A stretch of DNA of 64,000 bases from Planctomycetota bacterium (GTDB lineage: Bacteria > Planctomycetota > Phycisphaerae > Sedimentisphaerales > Anaerobacaceae), in contig VRUG01000015.1 in the NCBI GenBank assembly GCA_019456255.1, positions 33,053 through 97,052 on the forward strand, given 5' to 3'. The stretch's first letter is position 1; each line of letters opens with the position of its first letter. Under the pieces are notes generated by a model, which worked only from the letters and a program-made list of their open reading frames with translations, ran no database searches and was not told where the DNA came from. Made by a program: the position numbers and the translations under genes. Positions 58,296 to 64,000 of this stretch are shown here, piece after piece.

Positions 58296-59084
58296 TTATG
58301 TTTCATCTTTTCCGTTGGGGCATTTTTCTGAATGTTTGTGTATGTGTGAATGGCTATGCAATTGGTGAACTTCGCATACCTGGGCCAGTTGGACATCGGA
58401 TTTTACAAATAACAGCGGAAAAACAATGTCGCTTATACAGCATGGCACCCAGACGGCAATAAAGAGTACCACAAAAATCGCACCTGCAACAGCAATTGTC
58501 ATCTGTTCTTGTAAATTCATCAGTATATAAGACGATGATGCCCAGGTACTCATAAGGACATGGCCCGCATGAGGGAACTTCGTTCGAGGTATCAAATAGG
58601 CTATCAAAATTCCAAGCAACGCAGCTGGATTGACAATATACCACTGTTCTATAAATCCAAGATAAATCTTACGTGCATGTTCGTCTCCCAGGGAGTCCCT
58701 ATGGACTGTAGGTTCTTTTTCGCCGAATCCATGTTCTAATTGATGCAATTGTGATTCTGTCGGAACATTCAGCCCCAATATTTTACTACCAAAATGAGGT
58801 ATCACCGAATCACTTAGAGTTGCTATTCCAATCGAACCAAAATAACCAACCAAAAGAATAAGAATGAAGTTTTTCTTCTTCCTGTGTAGCGAAAAAAGAG
58901 ACGCAGTCACCATCGCGCTTAAAATAACATGACCGGGATGAAAAAAACTAAATAATGTGCTCGCGTGAAAACTGCTTAAGTTACGGAATATGAGCATAAA
59001 AATCACGCCCATCAAGGCTCCGAAGATTGTAAAAGGTGCGTGCCCCTTAAGCTCGACCACAATATGTCTTACTCTTTCTTTCAC
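58296..59084 (-). CDS. Polytopic membrane protein with His-rich tail
   Basis: About 262 aa from a GTG preceded by GAGGGAG (an upstream ATG gives five more residues). About six hydrophobic segments (FTIFGALMGVIFMLIF, HPGHVILSAMVTASLFSL, NFILILLVGYFGSIGI, VNPAALLGILIAYLI, MTIAVAGAIFVVLFIAVW). Metal-like clusters: SQLHQLEHGFGEKE, HAGHVLMSTWASS, VPCCISDIVF and the tail VCEVHQLHSHSHIHKHSEKC. I do not recognise the family. A metal-ion transport or sensing role is suggested only by the His/Cys content. Confidence 0.7.
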   Translation of the reverse strand: MKERVRHIVVELKGHAPFTIFGALMGVIFMLIFRNLSSFHASTLFSFFHPGHVILSAMVTASLFSLHRKKKNFILILLVGYFGSIGIATLSDSVIPHFGSKILGLNVPTESQLHQLEHGFGEKEPTVHRDSLGDEHARKIYLGFIEQWYIVNPAALLGILIAYLIPRTKFPHAGHVLMSTWASSSYILMNLQEQMTIAVAGAIFVVLFIAVWVPCCISDIVFPLLFVKSDVQLAQVCEVHQLHSHSHIHKHSEKCPNGKDET

Positions 59085-59270
59085 ATTAAACTCCCTCATG
59101 ATACGTGAGCTTATCGTGCAAAAATCTAACAGCCAAAACACGTTTAAAATTATATGGCAAAGGAAGGTTAGTTGCAAATATATTCAGGGCGTCAGGATAA
59201 TTATAATTTCTTGTCATATCGAGCTTTTGCAATTACAATCGTTTGTCCAGCAATTCGAGGAAAAGGGAAT

Positions 59271-60257
59271 ATGAACACTAAAATCCGATGGGGCATATTA
59301 GGTACAGGCAATATCGCAGAGCAGTTCGCGCAAAGCTTGACGGTACTGGGCGATGCTGAGCTTCTCGCTGTCGGTTCACGTGCTGAAAAAACCGCTAAAA
59401 AATTCGCTAAGAAATTCAAGATTCCACGCGCTTACCCAAGCTATGAACAGCTTGTAAACGATAAGGATATTGATGTCATATACATATCGACCCCGCACAC
59501 ACTTCATATGGAAAATACGATGTTAGCTCTCAATGCAGGCAGGGCGGTACTATGCGAAAAACCGTTTGCGATAAACACCGACCAGGCAATGAAAATGGTC
59601 GACTTGGCACGGGAGAAGAAACTGTTTTTGATGGAGGCGATGTGGACGCGTTTCCTGCCGGTAATAACAAAAGTCAGGCAATTGCTGGACGAGGGAATTA
59701 TCGGTCAGCCCGAATATGTGCAGGCAGATTTCGGCTATAGTTGTAAACGGAATCCCGAACATCGCATACTAAATCCTGAGTTAGGGGGCGGCGCACTTCT
59801 CGATGTCGGTGTGTACTGCATCTCGTTTGCGTCAATGATTTTTAAATCTGAGCCGACATCAATTAAATCAACCGCGCATATAGGCAAAACAGGTGTCGAT
59901 GAGCAGTCATCGATGACTTTAAGCTACAACGACGGGCAAATCGCTGAACTGGAATGCGCCATTAATAAAGATACCCCTTGGCAAGCTCTTATACGAGGCA
60001 CAAAAGGTGAGATTAAAATCCATAGGCCTTTCTGGAAAGCTACCGCTGCGAATATCTCTATCGACGGGAAAGAGCCGCAGGTACTCGAAATCCCCTTGGA
60101 GGGTAACGGCTATAACTATCAGGCAGCCGATGTTATGGACTGCTTGAGGGCAGGAAAAACAGAAAGTGACATAATGCCCCTTGACGAAACACTCTCAATA
60201 ATGAAAACTATGGATAAAATCAGGGCACAATGGCATTTGAAATATCCCTGTGAATAA
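59271..60257 (+). CDS. GFO/IDH/MocA-family oxidoreductase
   Basis: 328 aa. NAD(P)-dependent dehydrogenase, probably acting on a sugar or inositol-type substrate. IRWGILGTGNIAEQFAQSL is the Rossmann start, DVIYISTPHTLHMENTMLAL and AVLCEKPFAINTDQAMKMV hold the EKP motif with the catalytic Lys, and FLMEAMWTRFLPVI and GGGALLDVGVYCISFASMIF define the C-terminal domain. The subgroup resembles trans-1,2-dihydrobenzene-1,2-diol/xylose dehydrogenases. The start at 59271 follows AAAAGGG. It is followed by ribF. Confidence 0.92.
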   Translation: MNTKIRWGILGTGNIAEQFAQSLTVLGDAELLAVGSRAEKTAKKFAKKFKIPRAYPSYEQLVNDKDIDVIYISTPHTLHMENTMLALNAGRAVLCEKPFAINTDQAMKMVDLAREKKLFLMEAMWTRFLPVITKVRQLLDEGIIGQPEYVQADFGYSCKRNPEHRILNPELGGGALLDVGVYCISFASMIFKSEPTSIKSTAHIGKTGVDEQSSMTLSYNDGQIAELECAINKDTPWQALIRGTKGEIKIHRPFWKATAANISIDGKEPQVLEIPLEGNGYNYQAADVMDCLRAGKTESDIMPLDETLSIMKTMDKIRAQWHLKYPCE

Positions 60258-60267
60258 AAGGAAAGTA

Positions 60268-61248
60268 ATGGAAATTATCGAGACAGCTTCGGACTTTGAA
60301 AAGATAAAAAGCGGCTGCGTTCTAACTATCGGCAACTTCGACGGCGTCCACAAGGGGCATCAGCTGATTCTGGCAAAAGCTGGAATTATCGCCAACGAAA
60401 AACAAACATCCCTTGTCGCTATGACCTTTGAGCCCCATCCCGTCGCTATCCTGCATCCCGAAAAGGCGCCTGGAGTATTAACCACCCTGGAACTGAAACA
60501 AGATTTGTTAGCCAATTGCGGCGTCGACTATCTTGTCGTGCTTCGAGATGGTGCCAAGATGCTTAACTTGTCGCCAAAAGATTTCGTCGATGAATTTCTC
60601 ATGAAAAATATCAGCCCGTCTGTAGTTGTTGAAGGTAATGACTTTAACTTCGGAGCAAATAGAAGCGGCAATATCGACACGCTCAAACAACTGGGCGAAG
60701 AAAAAGGCTTTGATGTCACGGTCATCGAACCGCAAGAGGTCAAACTAAATACGGGCCAGACCGTAAAAGTTTCGAGTACTATGATTCGCTATATGCTTGA
60801 GAGCGGACATGTCACCGATGCCGCTGCTGCACTGGGAAGAACTTATCGCCTTGTCGAAAAAATCATCTCCGGGCGAGGCATAGGAAAAGAACTTGGCTAT
60901 CCAACACTTAATATGGCCAAGCCAACACAAATCATACCCGCAGAAGGTGTCTACGCAGGATTCGTTGAAGTCGAAGACAGCTTTGAAAAAGTACGAAAGG
61001 CCAATAAGCGAGTCCCTGCGGTTTTCAGTATTGGCCAGGCTCGAACCTACGGGCCCGACCATCCGCTGCTTATTGAGGCACATCTGCTCGACAAAAATAT
61101 CAAACAGGATTTAGCGGACAAATGGATGGCTATGGACTTTGTCCAGCACATACGCTCGCAGCATAAGTTCAAAAGTGAAAAAGAACTTGCCGACCAAATC
61201 GCAAACGACTGCGAAACAGCAAAAAATATCTTATCAATAATAAACTAA
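60268..61248 (+). CDS. ribF: Bifunctional riboflavin kinase/FAD synthetase
   Basis: 326 aa. The N-terminal FAD synthetase (nucleotidyltransferase) domain has TIGNFDGVHKGHQLILAKA and VEGNDFNFGANRSGNIDTL. VSSTMIRYMLESGHVTDAA links to the riboflavin kinase domain with GRGIGKELGYPTLNMAKP and VYAGFVEVED. It makes FMN then FAD. The start at 60268 is supported by AAGGAAAGTA; a GTG 18 bp upstream would overlap the oxidoreductase's stop. nrnA follows after 14 bp, a common pair. Confidence 0.96.
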   Translation: MEIIETASDFEKIKSGCVLTIGNFDGVHKGHQLILAKAGIIANEKQTSLVAMTFEPHPVAILHPEKAPGVLTTLELKQDLLANCGVDYLVVLRDGAKMLNLSPKDFVDEFLMKNISPSVVVEGNDFNFGANRSGNIDTLKQLGEEKGFDVTVIEPQEVKLNTGQTVKVSSTMIRYMLESGHVTDAAAALGRTYRLVEKIISGRGIGKELGYPTLNMAKPTQIIPAEGVYAGFVEVEDSFEKVRKANKRVPAVFSIGQARTYGPDHPLLIEAHLLDKNIKQDLADKWMAMDFVQHIRSQHKFKSEKELADQIANDCETAKNILSIIN

Positions 61249-61262
61249 TAACGGGAACTTAT

Positions 61263-62264
61263 ATGATTGACAGTAATGATTTTCAAAAAGCGATTGAACT
61301 GGTAAATAAATCCAGCAATGTTTTAATTACCACGCACACACGCCCCGATGGTGACGCCTGCGGCTCTATGGTCGCGTTAGCTGATACGCTTACCACTCTT
61401 GGAAAAAACGTTAAGCACTTGATGCTCTCGCCTGTCCCGCAATGGTATGAGTTCCTGTTTACTGAAAAGGCGGCGGTGCTTGGTGAAGATATTTCCGTAG
61501 AACAATTACAGCAAGGTAAACTTATCGACCCTGACTTGATAATTATAGTTGACACCAACAGCAATAATCAGCTTTCAGAGATATCAGAATATCTAAAACA
61601 AAATGACAAACCTGTTCTCGTAATCGACCATCATGTCACAACTGACAATCTCGGCAGTGTTGAATTAGTTGACTCTTCAGCAGCAGCTGCGGGTTTGATC
61701 GTATTCGACTTTTTGCAATTCGCGGGTTGGCACATAACAAAAGAAATTGCCCAGGCCCTCTTCGTCGCTATCACTACCGATACAGGCTGGTTCCAGTTCG
61801 ACAACACCGACAGCAGAGTTTTGAGAACCACTGGCGAGCTCGTCGATTTCGGCATCAATACTACACAAATCCATCATGACATATACCAGAATTTCTCACC
61901 ACAAAGATTTAAACTTATGACCGCTATGTTAAACACACTTGAACTGCACTTCGATGGCAGATACGCAGCACAGCAATTAACCCAGCAGGACTTCAAAGAA
62001 ACCGGCGCCGAATATAGTGATACTGAAAACCTGATCGACCAATGCCGCAAGATAGGCTCGGTGCAAGCTGCGGCTTTATTTGTCGAATTAGCCGACGGGC
62101 AGATAAAATGTTCGCTTAGAAGTTCAAGCGGTATCGATGTCAGGATAATCGCACAGAAATTTGGCGGTGGAGGCCACGTAAAGGCCTCTGGCGCACATCT
62201 ACCGGGACCTATAGAAAATGCAAAACAACTTATTTTTGACGCTTTTGGTGAACAATTTGGGTAA
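61263..62264 (+). CDS. nrnA: DHH-DHHA1 phosphoesterase (NrnA-type)
   Basis: 333 aa. Predicted bifunctional nanoRNase/pAp phosphatase. Metal-binding motifs: THTRPDGDACGSMVAL, LIIIVDTNSNNQL, VLVIDHHVTTDN with the DHH, and TTDTGWFQFDNTDS. The C-terminal DHHA1 domain closes with AQKFGGGGHVKASGAHLPGP, the substrate-binding Gly-rich loop. Complete. It sits last in the ribF unit, before the rRNA promoter. Confidence 0.95.
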   Translation: MIDSNDFQKAIELVNKSSNVLITTHTRPDGDACGSMVALADTLTTLGKNVKHLMLSPVPQWYEFLFTEKAAVLGEDISVEQLQQGKLIDPDLIIIVDTNSNNQLSEISEYLKQNDKPVLVIDHHVTTDNLGSVELVDSSAAAAGLIVFDFLQFAGWHITKEIAQALFVAITTDTGWFQFDNTDSRVLRTTGELVDFGINTTQIHHDIYQNFSPQRFKLMTAMLNTLELHFDGRYAAQQLTQQDFKETGAEYSDTENLIDQCRKIGSVQAAALFVELADGQIKCSLRSSSGIDVRIIAQKFGGGGHVKASGAHLPGPIENAKQLIFDAFGEQFG

Positions 62265-62333
62265 AGTGAGAGCAATTAATAGGCGTGTTGGAAAAAAATT
62301 AAACATTTTTTGAAAAAATACCGAAAAAAAGGC

Positions 62334-62362
62334 TTGACGCTATGTTGATATCGTAATAAACT
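62334..62362 (+). promoter_or_regulatory. rRNA-type promoter with AT-rich UP region
   Basis: TTGACG (62334-62339), 17 bp, TAAACT (62357-62362), preceded by about 40 bp of A/T tracts (62290-62330), like the UP elements of rRNA promoters. A second TTGACA stands at 62452, but its -10 is poor. Confidence 0.6.
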
Positions 62363-62483
62363 GACAAATGATGGCGGTGAGCGTATCTTTATACTGCCGC
62401 CGGAAAGGGTGAAATTCAGGTTTTGACGAAAATTTTACTAATCCGAATATGTTGACATAAACTGTTTAACTGTGTCTTTATAG

Positions 62484-62514
62484 ACCGCTGACAGTTTAGT
62501 TAGCGGTTTTTTTT
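62484..62514 (+). terminator. Terminator-like hairpin in the rRNA leader
   Basis: ACCGCTGAC (62484-62492) and GTTAGCGGT (62499-62507) form a 9-bp stem (one G-T pair) around AGTTTA, followed by seven T. It lies between the promoter and tRNA-Ile, so either it ends an upstream transcript or it acts as an attenuator overcome by rRNA antitermination. Confidence 0.75.
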
Positions 62515-62603
62515 ATTTGCTCTTTTTAAACTTGATAGATATTACCGACTGCGATAGCCATAAAAAGGCTACAGCCTTGAGGCGTAGATTAACGCAGAAG
62601 ATT

Positions 62604-62677
<74 letters not shown>

Positions 62678-62801
62678 CTTTAATTGATGATTGACTATTG
62701 GTTTGGGTAGACAAGAACAAGAAAAGATACCCGAATCTGGAATAACTGTTTTTTTGTAAATAATCGATAATCGTTTATCAATAATCAGTTGCTTTGGGTT
62801 C

Positions 62802-62874
62802 GGGGACGTAGCTCAACTGGGAGAGCGCCGGCTTTGCAAGCCGGAGGTTGTGGGTTCGAGCCCCATCGTCTCCA
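62802..62874 (+). tRNA. tRNA-Ala (anticodon TGC)
   Basis: The acceptor GGGGACG pairs with CGTCTCC, the anticodon stem CCGGC/GCCGG has loop TTTGCAA, and the T arm is TGTGGG-TTCGAGC-CCCAT. No CCA. It lies 130 bp before the 23S gene in the standard order Ile-Ala-23S. Confidence 0.97.
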
Positions 62875-63003
62875 TTGTTTGTAAGTTCTTTGAAAATTGA
62901 ATAGCAATGCGTGGGTAACGTTTAAATACGTTAACACAAACGAAGCGTAAATTTAGGATACATTATGTATTTCCTTACTAACTAATCAATCTTTGATTGA
63001 TAT

Positions 63004-64000
<997 letters not shown>

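Overview
This window most likely comes from an anaerobic or microaerophilic planctomycete, probably of the Phycisphaerae/Sedimentisphaerales type. This is inference from gene content. The evidence is a secreted protease with a planctomycete-style dockerin tail (GDLNIDNKVNGADL ... FSDFAVMANNW), a decayed PEP-CTERM sorting tail, a Tat-exported sulfatase, outer-membrane proteins (porin, OmpA-like, TonB receptor), an anaerobe's oxygen-defence set (rubrerythrin, desulfoferrodoxin, flavodiiron protein, rubredoxin), and a 23S rRNA gene that carries the usual spacer tRNAs but has no 16S gene in front of it.

Layout. 0-3.2 kb: start of acetyl-CoA synthetase, a porin, a PD-(D/E)XK-like protein and two tRNAs. 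3.8-11.8 kb: an RNase HII-like gene facing a sulfatase / nucleoside hydrolase / ribokinase / RbsBAC operon that reads as nucleoside and ribose scavenging, preceded by tRNA-Cys. 11.9-13.4 kb: ndk and an OmpA-like lipoprotein. 13.4-18.4 kb: an Rrf2-regulated operon (cupin, HD protein, class III-like hybrid cluster protein, small Cys protein, ferredoxin, permease), probably for nitrosative or redox stress. 18.5-22.7 kb: a transglutaminase-like unknown, a TIGR02757 protein and zwf. 22.7-26.8 kb: rubredoxin, ferritin-like protein, desulfoferrodoxin, flavodiiron protein, thiol peroxidase, rubrerythrin and a PerR-like Fur protein. 27.3-28.7 kb: a frameshifted metzincin-like protease with a dockerin.

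28.8-45.6 kb is the most unusual part, a signalling island of about 17 kb. An Hpt protein and an NtrC-type sigma-54 activator are divergent from an operon that has a textbook -24/-12 promoter with clustered CAAAATG half-sites upstream. That operon encodes a BldC/excisionase-like HTH protein, a DUF438-hemerythrin protein and an isochorismatase homologue lacking its nucleophilic Cys. A hybrid kinase follows, with its own consensus promoter and a coiled coil of about 27 heptads. Facing it is a long operon: TonB-dependent receptor, YfiR-like protein, CHASE8/HAMP/PAS kinase, REC-HD-GYP, REC-kinase, REC, REC-GGDEF-HD-GYP and an orphan CheD. It looks like a route from an outer-membrane receptor to phosphorelay and c-di-GMP output.

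45.7-49.3 kb: tRNA-Pro, then a DtxR-feoA-feoB-Cys-rich peptide iron operon whose operator fills the promoter spacer. 49.3-54.8 kb: a surface-polysaccharide locus (NusG paralogue, UDP-sugar dehydrogenase, ATP-grasp enzyme, WecA/MraY-type transferase, ManA). 54.8-58.3 kb: a repeat-rich, gene-poor stretch with tandem repeats of about 106 bp, a PEP-CTERM relic and an AT-rich two-gene insert inside a 37-bp direct repeat. 58.3-62.3 kb: a His-rich membrane protein, a GFO/IDH/MocA oxidoreductase, ribF and nrnA. 62.3-64 kb: rRNA-type promoter, terminator-like hairpin, tRNA-Ile, tRNA-Ala and the 5' part of 23S rRNA.
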